Below are positions 24,468-33,325 of a stretch of DNA of 64,000 nt, piece by piece. The notes beneath the pieces were generated by a model that saw only the letters and a list, made by a program, of their open reading frames with translations, ran no database searches and had not been told where the DNA came from. The translations under genes and the position numbers were made by a program. This stretch comes from JAEUJM01 sp041918615 (GTDB taxonomy: Bacteria > Actinomycetota > Acidimicrobiia > Acidimicrobiales > DATDAH01). The DNA is taken from positions 1-64,000 of the forward strand of contig JAYRVH010000013.1 of NCBI GenBank assembly GCA_041918615.1, in the 5' to 3' direction. The first letter of the stretch is position 1. Every line of letters starts with the position of its first letter.

Positions 24468-24972
24468 TGACTTCCCCTCTCGGACCCGTCGGCCCTCGTC
24501 GGCCGCTCGACCGCACGTTACGGGATCGCTCATCGAGCCCGCCCGCCCGCGTTGGACCGGCACACCATGTGGATGCACACCGGTCGAGGGCCCGCCAGCG
24601 TCGGCGCCCGTCGGTACCACGTCCTGTTCGACTCGACCGCTCGCCACGGGCTGACCAACCCGACCCCGCCAGAGGACCAGTTCGACCGGAACAAGCCGCC
24701 GGGCATCTCCGACGGCGGTGGCCTCGACCTGTCGCAGAGCGGCTGGATGCTGGGGTGGCGCTGGGGACCGACCTGGCCCGCGCCGACCCGGGGTGACGGC
24801 CTACGCCAACGACAGAGCACCCGATGCCAGCACCGGCTGGATCAACGAACGCTGATTCCCGGGACCGCCGAGACCCGTTGGTGGGGTCGTCGATCGCCGC
24901 GCGCTCAAGTGCGGAACGTCGCCCGCCGATCCAGAACCGTCGACATTCTTCGACGGTGAGGGAAGGCGACCG
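24468..24972. other. 505-bp intergenic region with no supported gene
   Basis: Lies between divergent genes. A plus-strand open frame (24552-24959, 135 codons) has no recognisable motif and an unusual Arg/Trp/His-rich composition near its end; I do not call it. The only clear element is the sigma-28-like promoter candidate at 24904-24930. Confidence 0.6.
24904..24930 (+). promoter_or_regulatory. Sigma-28/WhiG-like promoter candidate for the first GGDEF-EAL gene
   Basis: CTCAAG begins at 24904 and GCCGAT lies at 24925-24930, followed by CC; 16 nt separate CTCAA from GCCGAT. This resembles the flagellar sigma factor pattern (CTAAA, 16 nt, CCGATAT in Bacillus). A similar pair precedes the second GGDEF-EAL gene and the surface-protein gene at 61822. 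Confidence 0.45.
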
Positions 24973-27270
24973 GTGGGACAGATACGGAGGGGCAGGGACG
25001 CCATCGCAGCGCTGCTCGTGCTGTCGGTCGCGGCGTTTGGCGCCACCGTGTTCCTCCGTCCGAACCCCGGCTGCTACAACGCCTGGTTCGACGTGGGCCT
25101 GTACAACGTGCCCTTCGGGCTCGCGGCCGTCGCCTGCTGGTGGCGCTCGTCAGGGGGCGGAACAGACCGGGGCGCCTGGCGGCTCCTCGCATTCGGCTTC
25201 CTGGTCTTCGTCGCCGGCAACGTGTACGGCAGTGTGATCGTGGGCAACAAGCCGATCTATCCGTCACCCGCCGATGCCATGTGGCTCGGCTTCTACCTGA
25301 TCGTCTACATCGCGATCGTCCGCATGGCGATGGCGCGCCTCACGCGCTTCCTCCCGAGCACCTGGCTCGACGGTGCGGTGGCCGGTTTCGGCGCCGCCGC
25401 CCTGGTCGTCACGTTCGCACTCGCCCCGGTCCTGACCCAGACGGACGGCACGTTCTCCGTCGTCGCCACGAACCTCGCCTACCCAACCGTCGAGATCCTC
25501 CTCGTCATCGTGTTGATGACCGTCGGATTCGCCGTCCGTGCCCGCGACGCGTCGTGGTGGCTGCTGGCCCTCGGCCTGAGCCTGTTGGCGGCCGGCGACA
25601 TCGTCTATCTCTTCGAGGAGGCCTCGGGCACCTACCGCGAGGGGGGCCTCCTCGACATCTCCTGGCCGCTGGCGGTGTCGATCGTGGGGCTCGCGGCCTG
25701 CGCGAGGAGCCCGGTCACTCGATCGCAGTCCAGCGTCACCGGTCAGCTCGTCATTCCGGCCCTCTTCGCGTCGACCTCGCTCGGCCTCCTCGTGTACGGG
25801 CAGACCAATCCGGTCGCACCGGTGGGGGTCGCCCTTGCCGCCGGCTCCCTCGCTGTCGCGTTCGTGCGCACCGGGCTCACCGTGCGGGACGTGACCGCAT
25901 TGGCGAACAGCCGGCGCGAGGCCCGCACCGATCAGTTGACAGGCCTCGCCAACCGGCGAGGCCTGTTGGAGCACCTCCAGGCCGCCATGGGGCCCGACGG
26001 CAGGGCTGCCTCGCTCCTGATCATCGACCTCGATCAGTTCAAAGAGGTCAACGACTCCCTCGGCCACACCATCGGTGACACGATCCTCCGTGCCGTAGGA
26101 GAACGGCTGTCGCCGCTCATCGGCGAGCCGGCGCTCCTCGGACGGCTGGGCGGTGACGAGTTCGCCGTCGTCGCGCCGGGCCTCTCGCGACGAGCGAGCG
26201 AGGAACTGGCCCGCACCCTGCGTGAGGCACTCGCCGAGGACTTCGACGCCGGCGAGGTCCAGATCCGCGTGGACGCGAGTGCCGGCGTCGCCTCCTGCCC
26301 CGACGACGGGACCACGCCGGACGCCCTCATGTCGAACGCCGACGTCGCGATGTACCGGGCCAAGCGGCTGCGCACCGGGGTCGAGGCCTTCGACGCAACG
26401 CTCGACCGGGTCGGTCCGGGCCGCCTCGAGCTGCTCCGAGACCTCCGTGCGGCATTGGACGAGCCGCAGCTCCAGATGCACTACCAACCACAGCTCGACC
26501 TGCGAACCGGCACCGTCACCGCCGTCGAGGCGCTCGTTCGATGGAAGCACCCCCGACGGGGGACCATCGCCCCCGATGACTTCCTGCCGCTGGCCGAAAG
26601 AGCGAACCTGATGACCCGCCTCACCGACTTCGTGCTGCGGCAGGCGCTCACCGACTGCGCCCGACTGCGCCGCGCCGGCTTCCCGCTCGCGGTATCGATC
26701 AACGTCTCGCCCGCCGACCTGATCGACGGCATGCTGCCGGTCCTCGTCGACGAACGACTCGCACAGCTCGATGTCCCTCCCGAGATGCTCGTCATCGAGG
26801 TGACGGAGGGGACGATCATGGCCGACCGGGTGCGCAGCCTCGCCGTGCTCCGCCGCTTGCGCGATTCAGGGGTGTGCATCTCGGTCGACGACTACGGCAC
26901 CGGCCAGGCGTCGCTCGCCTACCTCCGAGAGCTTCCGCTGGGCGAGTTGAAGCTCGACCGCTCGTTCCTCCAGGGTGTGCCGGACGACGCCCGGAACTGC
27001 GCGATCGTCCGCTCGACCATCGACCTGGCGCACGCCTTCGACCTCCCGATCGTCGCCGAAGGGGTCGAGGACGCCCGCGCCCTCGAGTGGCTCCGACAGC
27101 TCGGCTGCGACATGGGCCAGGGCTTCCACATCGCTCGACCACTGCCGCTGCCCGAGCTCCTCGCCTGGCTCCAGGCCCACGACGCCGCCGGGCCCGGCGA
27201 GTCACCGCTGGGCAACCGGCTCGCGTCGGCCGAGCTCCTCCTTGAACCGGCCGCCCATACGGGCGAGTAG
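24973..27270 (+). CDS. Membrane GGDEF-EAL protein (c-di-GMP synthesis and/or hydrolysis)
   Basis: A 765-residue protein. The first about 300 residues hold eight or nine membrane helices (AALLVLSVAAFGATVFL onward), a MASE-like sensor region without a named match. A GGDEF domain follows (RTDQLTGLANRRGLLEHL, active site RLGGDEFAVV near residue 392) with no RxxD inhibitory site. The EAL domain has all main catalytic motifs: EALVRW (about 519), NVSPADL, IEVTEGTIM, DDYGTGQASL, KLDRSFL and EGVED, so hydrolysis is plausible. GTG 24973 follows GGGAAGG. The 3' end overlaps the convergent DUF2157 gene by 69 bp. Confidence 0.92.
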   Translation: MGQIRRGRDAIAALLVLSVAAFGATVFLRPNPGCYNAWFDVGLYNVPFGLAAVACWWRSSGGGTDRGAWRLLAFGFLVFVAGNVYGSVIVGNKPIYPSPADAMWLGFYLIVYIAIVRMAMARLTRFLPSTWLDGAVAGFGAAALVVTFALAPVLTQTDGTFSVVATNLAYPTVEILLVIVLMTVGFAVRARDASWWLLALGLSLLAAGDIVYLFEEASGTYREGGLLDISWPLAVSIVGLAACARSPVTRSQSSVTGQLVIPALFASTSLGLLVYGQTNPVAPVGVALAAGSLAVAFVRTGLTVRDVTALANSRREARTDQLTGLANRRGLLEHLQAAMGPDGRAASLLIIDLDQFKEVNDSLGHTIGDTILRAVGERLSPLIGEPALLGRLGGDEFAVVAPGLSRRASEELARTLREALAEDFDAGEVQIRVDASAGVASCPDDGTTPDALMSNADVAMYRAKRLRTGVEAFDATLDRVGPGRLELLRDLRAALDEPQLQMHYQPQLDLRTGTVTAVEALVRWKHPRRGTIAPDDFLPLAERANLMTRLTDFVLRQALTDCARLRRAGFPLAVSINVSPADLIDGMLPVLVDERLAQLDVPPEMLVIEVTEGTIMADRVRSLAVLRRLRDSGVCISVDDYGTGQASLAYLRELPLGELKLDRSFLQGVPDDARNCAIVRSTIDLAHAFDLPIVAEGVEDARALEWLRQLGCDMGQGFHIARPLPLPELLAWLQAHDAAGPGESPLGNRLASAELLLEPAAHTGE

Positions 27271-28707
27271 GACAGCCACCGCGAGGATCAGCGCTCCAGA
27301 GACCAGGATCAGCAAGGGTGCCCGGCTCTCTCCCGGGAAGTACCAGCCGATCGCCCACGGCACGTTCACCAGGAGCCCGAGCGAGCCGAAGGCCGAGAGC
27401 ATGACCTGTCCGGGCCGCATGCCCGCAATGATGAGCCCGACCGCCGTGGCGCAGCCGAAGAGGACCGCGAATCCCGTGAACTGCGCCCCGGTGAGGGCGG
27501 CACCGCCCAGCAGCGCGACCGCGCCCGCGCCTTCGAGCACCATCGGCACCCGGGTGCGGCGGGTCGCGCCCACGAGCATCAGGCCGATGCCGGCCAGCCA
27601 GACCACAAGGCCCGTGGCGAGCCCCGCCTGCTGCGCGAAGTAGGCGAGCGTGGGCGGCAACCCTTGCAGGAGCGCGATCCCACCGACGATCGCCGCGATC
27701 AACCGACTCACCCCCGTGGGGGCGAGCACCGGCATGACCGCGATCGCCAGCAGCAGGGCCGCGCTGGCGACCACGAGGAGCAGTCCGAACCCCATCCAGC
27801 CCGAGGCAACCCCGTCCACGTCCGAGCTGGCGATCCCGCCGCCGGCAATCAACGCCACCGCTCCTACGACTTCGGTCACCCAGGGCAGCGGCGTGACCTC
27901 GCGCAGCGCCATCACCAGGAGGATCGCTCCCATGGCCCAGACCGAGAGCCCGACCGGGCCCGGTGCTGCGACATGGGCTACCAACGCACCGATGCAGACC
28001 ACCCCGCCGGCCAGAGCCGCCAGTTGCTGCAGCGGCCGATCCCGCCATCCCCACATCACACCGCTCACCGCGGCAGTTGCCCCCGCGCAGGCCGCGACGA
28101 TCGTCTCCGGGCTGTCGGCACCGAGCCCGCCGGCCACCAGCACCCCGGCGAACAGGGCCGCTGCCGCGGTCGATGCCAACCAGAGCACCGAGCGCAGCCG
28201 GGCCAGCGCGGGATCGGCGTCCTCGTGCACCAGGACGCCGGCGACACCGAGCAGTGCCGCGGCCGCCCCGCTCAGTGCGAGCCGACCTGCGGTCGACATG
28301 TCGGGCCAGTAGCGACTGACGACCAGGACGAGGCCGACGGTGGCGAGCGCTCCGCCGAGGTACCCGAGCGCCTCGGCAACCACCGGAACCCTCGTCGACC
28401 GCAACCGGCCGACGACACTCGTGGACGGCGTCGGGCCTGTCGACGGCGGCGGCCGCGACACGGCGGCCGACTCGTACGCCTCGATCGCCGTCGACTGGTC
28501 CTCGGTGAGCAATCCCGCCTCGACCCATCGCTCGAGCGCGGGAGCCAACCCCGAGACGACGGCGGGTGCCGGTGCCGCGTCCTGCCGTGCATCGGTGTGC
28601 GCGCCAGACGACCCGATCTTCCGAGTGGTCGGGCCGGCCCCGCGCGACCTCGCCACGAAGACCACGACGCCGATCACGATCACGATCAACAGCGTCAAGC
28701 TGATCAT
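27202..28707 (-). CDS. DUF2157-type multi-spanning membrane protein
   Basis: A 501-residue membrane protein. An N-terminal helix (LTLLIVIVIGVVVFVA) is followed by a short soluble part with the DUF2157 pattern LERWVEAGLLTEDQSTAIEAYE, then about 13 hydrophobic helices. The family has no established function and is common in actinobacteria. ATG 28707 has GAGGAGG upstream. The last 69 bp run antisense into the end of the GGDEF-EAL gene; both reading frames look natural up to their stops. Confidence 0.8.
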   Translation of the reverse strand: MISLTLLIVIVIGVVVFVARSRGAGPTTRKIGSSGAHTDARQDAAPAPAVVSGLAPALERWVEAGLLTEDQSTAIEAYESAAVSRPPPSTGPTPSTSVVGRLRSTRVPVVAEALGYLGGALATVGLVLVVSRYWPDMSTAGRLALSGAAAALLGVAGVLVHEDADPALARLRSVLWLASTAAAALFAGVLVAGGLGADSPETIVAACAGATAAVSGVMWGWRDRPLQQLAALAGGVVCIGALVAHVAAPGPVGLSVWAMGAILLVMALREVTPLPWVTEVVGAVALIAGGGIASSDVDGVASGWMGFGLLLVVASAALLLAIAVMPVLAPTGVSRLIAAIVGGIALLQGLPPTLAYFAQQAGLATGLVVWLAGIGLMLVGATRRTRVPMVLEGAGAVALLGGAALTGAQFTGFAVLFGCATAVGLIIAGMRPGQVMLSAFGSLGLLVNVPWAIGWYFPGESRAPLLILVSGALILAVAVLLARMGGRFKEELGRREPVAQR

Positions 28708-28794
28708 CACGACCTCCTCGGCAACGCAGTGATCATGCGCCGGGCCGGATCGTCGCAACAGGGCCGAAAGACCGTTCGCCCGGCCGGGTAGAGA

Positions 28795-29847
28795 TCAGTC
28801 GAGATTGGGTAGGACCAACCTGCCGACCAGGGCGCATTCCTCGAGGTGGGGATAGCCCGAGAGGATGAAGCTCTCGATGCCCAGGGCCTGATAGCGGCGG
28901 AGCTTGGCGACCACCTGATCGGGGTCGCCGACGACGGCCGCCCCCGCCCCCGATCGGGCGCGTCCGATCCCGGTCCAGAGGTTGTCCTCCACGTAGCCCT
29001 CGTCGTCGGCGTCGTCCCGCAACGCCGTCTGGCGCTGGACCCCGGCCGAGGCGCTGTCGAGCGACCGGCGGCGGATCGCGTCGCCGACAGCAGGGTCGAG
29101 GCGGCTGATCAGGGCACGCGCCGCCGCACGGGCCTCGGCCTCGGTCTCGCGCACGATCACGTGCGTGCGGAGCCCGAATCGCAGGTTGCGCCCCACCGCT
29201 GCGGCACGCCGCCGCATGTCGCCGAGCACCGCGGCCGCGCCCGCCTCGGTGTCGGGCCACAACAGGAACACGTCGGCCGCCTCGGCGGCAGCGTCGCGGG
29301 CGGCGTCGGACAGCCCCCCGAAGTAGAACGGCGGGCACGCCCCCGAGACCGTCCGGGCGCGCGGCGGGTCGATGACGAGGTCGTAGAACTCGCCGTGGTG
29401 GTCCACCGCCCGCCCCGACAGAAGGGCGCGGAGGACGTGCATCACCTCGATGGTCCGGCGATACCTCGAGGCCGATTCGATCGGCGCACCGGGCAGGTCG
29501 CTCGAGATGATGTTGATCGTGAGCCGCCCGCCCAGCACCTGGTCGAGGGTGGCGAGCTGGCGGGCGAGCTGAGGCGGCCACAGCTCTCCGGCACGCACCG
29601 CCAGGAGCAGGCGCATCGAGGTCACCTCGGGTGCCACCGCGGCAGCGAACGCGACACCGTCGATGCCGAGGTCGTACCCCGAGGGCAACAGGACGTTGTC
29701 GAACCCGCTCGCCTGGGCCGACAGCACGATGTGCCGGCAGTGGGCGTACGAGCTCCGGAGCGACGGGTCGTCCACACCCAGGTACCGGTAGTCGTCGTCG
29801 CACAGGGCGGAGAACCAGGCGACCTCGGGCCGGCTCTCCCCGGTCAC
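28795..29847 (-). CDS. LLM class flavin-dependent oxidoreductase (SsuD-like)
   Basis: A 350-residue luciferase-like TIM-barrel monooxygenase related to alkanesulfonate monooxygenases. Family features include DNVLLPSGYDLGIDGVAFAAAVAPEVTSMRLLLAVR, LATLDQVLGGRLTINIISSD and PPFYFGGLSDAARDAAAEAADVFLLW. It needs reduced FMN from a separate reductase; none is adjacent. GTG 29847 overlaps the aldo/keto reductase stop (GTGA), so the two form an operon. Substrate unknown; sulfonates are only one option. Confidence 0.88.
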   Translation of the reverse strand: MTGESRPEVAWFSALCDDDYRYLGVDDPSLRSSYAHCRHIVLSAQASGFDNVLLPSGYDLGIDGVAFAAAVAPEVTSMRLLLAVRAGELWPPQLARQLATLDQVLGGRLTINIISSDLPGAPIESASRYRRTIEVMHVLRALLSGRAVDHHGEFYDLVIDPPRARTVSGACPPFYFGGLSDAARDAAAEAADVFLLWPDTEAGAAAVLGDMRRRAAAVGRNLRFGLRTHVIVRETEAEARAAARALISRLDPAVGDAIRRRSLDSASAGVQRQTALRDDADDEGYVEDNLWTGIGRARSGAGAAVVGDPDQVVAKLRRYQALGIESFILSGYPHLEECALVGRLVLPNLD

Positions 29848-30740
29848 GGCAGCGGCTCGCCGATCGAGGCCTCGACCACCCGGTACCAGTCGCTGCGGGT
29901 GAGCTCGACCGCCAGGGCGGCAGTCGCCGCGGCGATGCGCCCGACCTGCTGGGTCCCGATGATCGGGACGGGACGGCTCGGGTGCACGAGGAGCAAGGCC
30001 AGGGCGACGGCGGTCGGCGTGGTGGCCTGTGCCGCGGCGATCCCGTCGATCACCCGGGTCACCCGATCGCCGGCATCACCCACCCGGCCACCGCCGAGCG
30101 GGCTCCAGGCGAGGGGTGTGACGTCGTCGCGGAGACAGCGGTCGAGGGTGCCGTCGAACACCGGGTCGAGGTGCCATGCGCTGAGCTCGGGCTGGGTGGT
30201 GACGACGCATTCGCCCAGTGCGGCTTCGAGGGCGTCGAGTTGGGAAACCGACATGTTCGACACGCCGACCGAGCCGACCTTTCCCTCCGACCGCAGCGCG
30301 CGGAGCACCCCGGCCACCTCGTCCGGATGGGCCAGCAGATCGGGGCGGTGGATCTGGTAGAGGTCGACCCGATCCACCTGCAGCCGGCGGAGGGAGTCCT
30401 CGCAGGCCTCACGCAGCCACGAGGCGCTGGAGTCGTAGGGCACCGGCGGGCGAATGCCACCCTTGGTCGCCAGGACCATCTCGTCGCGGAGGCCCGGCGC
30501 CGCGGCCAGAACCTCACCCAGCAGCGTCTCGGCCGCGCCGAACCCACGCCCCGAGTCGAGCCCGTAGACGTCGGCGGTGTCGATCAAGGTCAGCCCGGCG
30601 TCGAGGGCGGCCTCGATCTTTCGGCGGGCCTCGCGGGCGTCGCCCTCGGCCAGTCGCCAGCAGCCGTAGCCGATCGGGCCGACCTCGAGGCCGGACGACC
30701 CGAGCCGACGTGGTCCGGGGTCGATCGTCAGGGCGGCCAC
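29844..30740 (-). CDS. Aldo/keto reductase
   Basis: A 298-residue NADPH-dependent oxidoreductase with a TIM barrel. The catalytic tetrad is visible: Asp and Tyr in DTADVYG, Lys in LATKGGI and His in YQIHRPD. The C-terminal cofactor loop includes VPIIGTQQVGRI. It starts at GTG 30740; longer upstream frames would overlap the divergent gene. Only 24 bp separate the two divergent start codons. First gene of a two-gene operon with the LLM monooxygenase. Confidence 0.9.
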   Translation of the reverse strand: MAALTIDPGPRRLGSSGLEVGPIGYGCWRLAEGDAREARRKIEAALDAGLTLIDTADVYGLDSGRGFGAAETLLGEVLAAAPGLRDEMVLATKGGIRPPVPYDSSASWLREACEDSLRRLQVDRVDLYQIHRPDLLAHPDEVAGVLRALRSEGKVGSVGVSNMSVSQLDALEAALGECVVTTQPELSAWHLDPVFDGTLDRCLRDDVTPLAWSPLGGGRVGDAGDRVTRVIDGIAAAQATTPTAVALALLLVHPSRPVPIIGTQQVGRIAAATAALAVELTRSDWYRVVEASIGEPLP

Positions 30741-30748
30741 GGCTCCGG

Positions 30749-30758
30749 ACCCTACCGT
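30749..30758. promoter_or_regulatory. Overlapping divergent -10 boxes for two leaderless transcripts
   Basis: The sequence ACCCTACCGT reads TACCGT on the plus strand (30753-30758, 6 nt before ATG 30765) and TAGGGT on the minus strand (30754-30749, 8 nt before GTG 30740). Both fit TANNNT with leaderless starts, and they share the central TA. Confidence 0.5.
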
Positions 30759-30764
30759 GGGGCC

Positions 30765-31856
30765 ATGGGCACGGACCTCCGTTACGGCTTCATCGGCACC
30801 GGGATGATGGGCCGCGAGCACCTGGCCGACGTTGCAGCCCTTCCCGGCGCCAGACCGATCGCCGCCGCCGACACCGACGAGGGCTCACGCCGGGCCGCCC
30901 GCGACGCCGTCCCAGGCCTTGAGGTCCACGCCGATGCCCGAGACCTGCTCGCACGCGACGACCTCGACGTGGTGGTGGTCTCGACCCCGAACCACACCCA
31001 CCGAGCGGTGCTCGACCTGGTCTGGGACACGAGTCTGCACGTGCTCATCGAGAAGCCGCTGTGCACCACCCTCGACGACGCCCGTCACGTGCGACATGCC
31101 GCCCAGGCCCATCCGGGCATCGTGTGGATGGGCCTCGAATACCGCTTCATGCCGCCGGTCCGCCGGTTCGTCGAGGAGTTGCGGTCGGGACGGGCCGGGC
31201 AATTGCGGATGCTGTCGATCCGGGAGCACCGCTTCCCGTTCCTGGCGAAGGTGGGCGACTGGAACCGGTTCAACCGCAACACCGGCGGCACCCTCGTCGA
31301 GAAGTGCTGCCACTTCTTCGACCTGATGAACCTGTGCCTCGACGACCACCCGGTGCGCGTCTACGCCAGCGGCGGCCAGGACGTGAACCACCTCGACGAG
31401 ACCTACGCCGGCGAGCGGCCCGACATCCTGGACAACGCGTTCGTGATCGTGGAGTACCCCGGGGGGGTCCGAGCCACGCTCGACCTGTGCATGTTCGCCG
31501 AGGGCTCGCGTTGGGAGCAGGAGCTCGTTGCAGTCGGCGACGCCGGCAAGGTGTCGGTGCATGTGCCCGGGTTCATGGAGCTCGCCAGGGGAAGCCGGGC
31601 CGAGGTCGTGGTCGGCGACCGCGGGCCCGACTGGCCCGTCGAGGTGCTGCCCATCGCCGACGATCCCGAGGTCGCCCGCTCCGGGGCCCACCACGGAGCC
31701 AGCTACCTGGAGCACGTCGCGCTGCGCGACGCCATCCTCGCCGGCGGGTCGGCGGGGGTCACCGTCGACGACGGCCTCTGGTCGGTGGCCATGGGCGTGG
31801 CCGCACACCAGTCGGTCGTCGAACGACGCCCCGTCGACCTCGCCGACCTCCGGTAG
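30765..31856 (+). CDS. Gfo/Idh/MocA family oxidoreductase
   Basis: A 363-residue NAD(P)-dependent dehydrogenase. The nucleotide-binding motif is YGFIGTGMMGREHL and the family signature is VLIEKPLCTTLDDARH; the substrate domain has the usual GGTLVEKCCHFFDLM with probable catalytic Lys/His. Typical substrates are sugars or inositols, but the exact one is unknown. Preceded by a probable leaderless promoter and followed 12 nt later by the carbonic anhydrase gene. Confidence 0.9.
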   Translation: MGTDLRYGFIGTGMMGREHLADVAALPGARPIAAADTDEGSRRAARDAVPGLEVHADARDLLARDDLDVVVVSTPNHTHRAVLDLVWDTSLHVLIEKPLCTTLDDARHVRHAAQAHPGIVWMGLEYRFMPPVRRFVEELRSGRAGQLRMLSIREHRFPFLAKVGDWNRFNRNTGGTLVEKCCHFFDLMNLCLDDHPVRVYASGGQDVNHLDETYAGERPDILDNAFVIVEYPGGVRATLDLCMFAEGSRWEQELVAVGDAGKVSVHVPGFMELARGSRAEVVVGDRGPDWPVEVLPIADDPEVARSGAHHGASYLEHVALRDAILAGGSAGVTVDDGLWSVAMGVAAHQSVVERRPVDLADLR

Positions 31857-31868
31857 GGTCCGACGCTG

Positions 31869-32360
31869 ATGTTCGACGACCTCCTCGACGCCAGCCGGCG
31901 CTATCAGGCCGATTTTCACGACCCGGGCGTGGCGGGAAGGGCCGCCAAGGGGTTGGCCGTCCTCACCTGCATCGACTCACGCATAGCCCCGCTGGCCATA
32001 CTCGGGCTGCGGGCCGGCGACGCCAAGATCATCCGCAACGCCGGCGCACGCGTGACCGACGACGCGCTGCGCTCACTGGTGCTCGCCGTCAACCTGCTCG
32101 GCGTCACGCGTGTCTGTGTGGTGCAGCACACCGACTGTGCCATGGTCGGCGCGACCGACGACGAGCTCCGCGAGCGCATCGGCACCCTCCGGGGCGTCGA
32201 CGCCGCGGGTTGGGACTTCCTCGCCAGCACCGACCAGCTGGCCACCTTGCACGACGACATCGGGCGCATCCGGTCGTGCCCGCTGTTGCCACCCGACCTC
32301 CTGGTGGCCGGGTTCGTGTTCGACGTGCACAGTGGCGAGCTCGTGGCGGTCGACGGCTGA
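31869..32360 (+). CDS. Beta-class carbonic anhydrase
   Basis: A 163-residue zinc enzyme catalysing CO2 hydration. The zinc ligands are Cys34 in CIDSRI, His87 and Cys90 in HTDC; Asp36 and Arg38 form the catalytic dyad, and RNAGAR is also present. Length matches the short beta-CA type. TAGGGT at 31854-31859, overlapping the upstream stop, could drive an additional leaderless transcript starting near ATG 31869. Confidence 0.9.
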   Translation: MFDDLLDASRRYQADFHDPGVAGRAAKGLAVLTCIDSRIAPLAILGLRAGDAKIIRNAGARVTDDALRSLVLAVNLLGVTRVCVVQHTDCAMVGATDDELRERIGTLRGVDAAGWDFLASTDQLATLHDDIGRIRSCPLLPPDLLVAGFVFDVHSGELVAVDG

Positions 32361-32380
32361 GGAGCGGCGTCGCCGCAGGG

Positions 32381-33190
32381 CTAGGCCATCGGCATCGGGA
32401 AGTCGTCGGCCCGGGTGAGCGCATCGGTGCCGCCGTCCACGAAGACGACCGATCCGCAGAAGAAGCGGGCATCGGGACCGAGCAGGAACGCCACGAACGC
32501 CGCCAACTCGTCGGGCAGGGCCTTGCGCCCCACCGGCACCGGGAAGGCATCGATGAACTGACCGATCGTCGGGTCCTGGCGGGTGGCTTCGAGCATGGGC
32601 GTCTCGACCGCACCGGGGGCGACGGCGTTGAGGGTGATGCCGGCTCCTACCCAGTCGGCCAGCGGTGCGTGCCGCCGCACCCACCAGGCGATCGCGGTCT
32701 TGGTGGCGGGGTACGTGGCCAGCGAGGTGGCCGCGTCGGCGGCGGCGCGGGCCCCGGCCTCGTCGCCGGCGAGGCAGCGCTCCACCACGTCCATCGGCAC
32801 GCCGGGCTGCACCGTGGTCGAATTCGAGCTGATCGCCACCGCCGAGGGACGGTCACCGGCGGCCAGCAGCGGGCGCAGTCCCTCGAGCAGGGCGACACTC
32901 CCGAAGTAGTTCACGGACACGAGCAGGCTGCCCGGGAACTTGGTGAGACCGGCGAGACCGGCCCAGGTGACCAACCCGTCGATCGCGCCGTCCGCCTGCT
33001 CCGCCACTGCATCGATGGCTGCCTGTCGACCGTCGACCGTGCCGAGGTCCGCCACCACGTCGGCGTCGTGCTGGTCCACGCCGATCACCCGTTGGCCGTC
33101 GGCCTCGAGGCGGGCCCTGGTGGCCGCCCCCATCCCCGAGGCCGATCCGGTGACGACGACAGTTCGCTGCTTCGACATCGACATCGGCAT
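32381..33190 (-). CDS. Short-chain dehydrogenase/reductase
   Basis: A 269-residue SDR. Cofactor motif TGSASGMG, a Trp replacing Asn in the usual NNAG position (TWAGLAG), Ser in AISSNSTT and the catalytic Tyr/Lys in TYPATKTA. C-terminal CGSVVFVDGGTDA is typical. ATG 33190 has CGAGGAGG upstream; an ATG two codons later is also possible. Hydroxysteroid or 3-alpha-type SDRs have this arrangement, but the substrate is not known. Confidence 0.88.
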   Translation of the reverse strand: MPMSMSKQRTVVVTGSASGMGAATRARLEADGQRVIGVDQHDADVVADLGTVDGRQAAIDAVAEQADGAIDGLVTWAGLAGLTKFPGSLLVSVNYFGSVALLEGLRPLLAAGDRPSAVAISSNSTTVQPGVPMDVVERCLAGDEAGARAAADAATSLATYPATKTAIAWWVRRHAPLADWVGAGITLNAVAPGAVETPMLEATRQDPTIGQFIDAFPVPVGRKALPDELAAFVAFLLGPDARFFCGSVVFVDGGTDALTRADDFPMPMA

Positions 33191-33325
33191 GGGCCTCCTC
33201 GGCGACGGCCGGACCGACGCGTTCGATCGATCCACCGTCGATCATGGCGTACTTCCGACCGGGCGGATTCATCTAGCGTCCCCTGAGCGGTCGGTACCCT
33301 CCGGTCGCACCGACACGGGGGAACC

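Noticed and set aside
22365..24470. 701-codon plus-strand open frame opposite the GNAT fusion and saccharopine-dehydrogenase-like genes
   Set aside because: No motif and His/Asp/Arg-rich shadow composition, while both minus-strand genes have clear domain signatures.
24552..24959. 135-codon open frame in the gap before the first GGDEF-EAL gene
   Set aside because: No family resemblance and the codons do not look like neighbours; it would also contain the promoter candidate.
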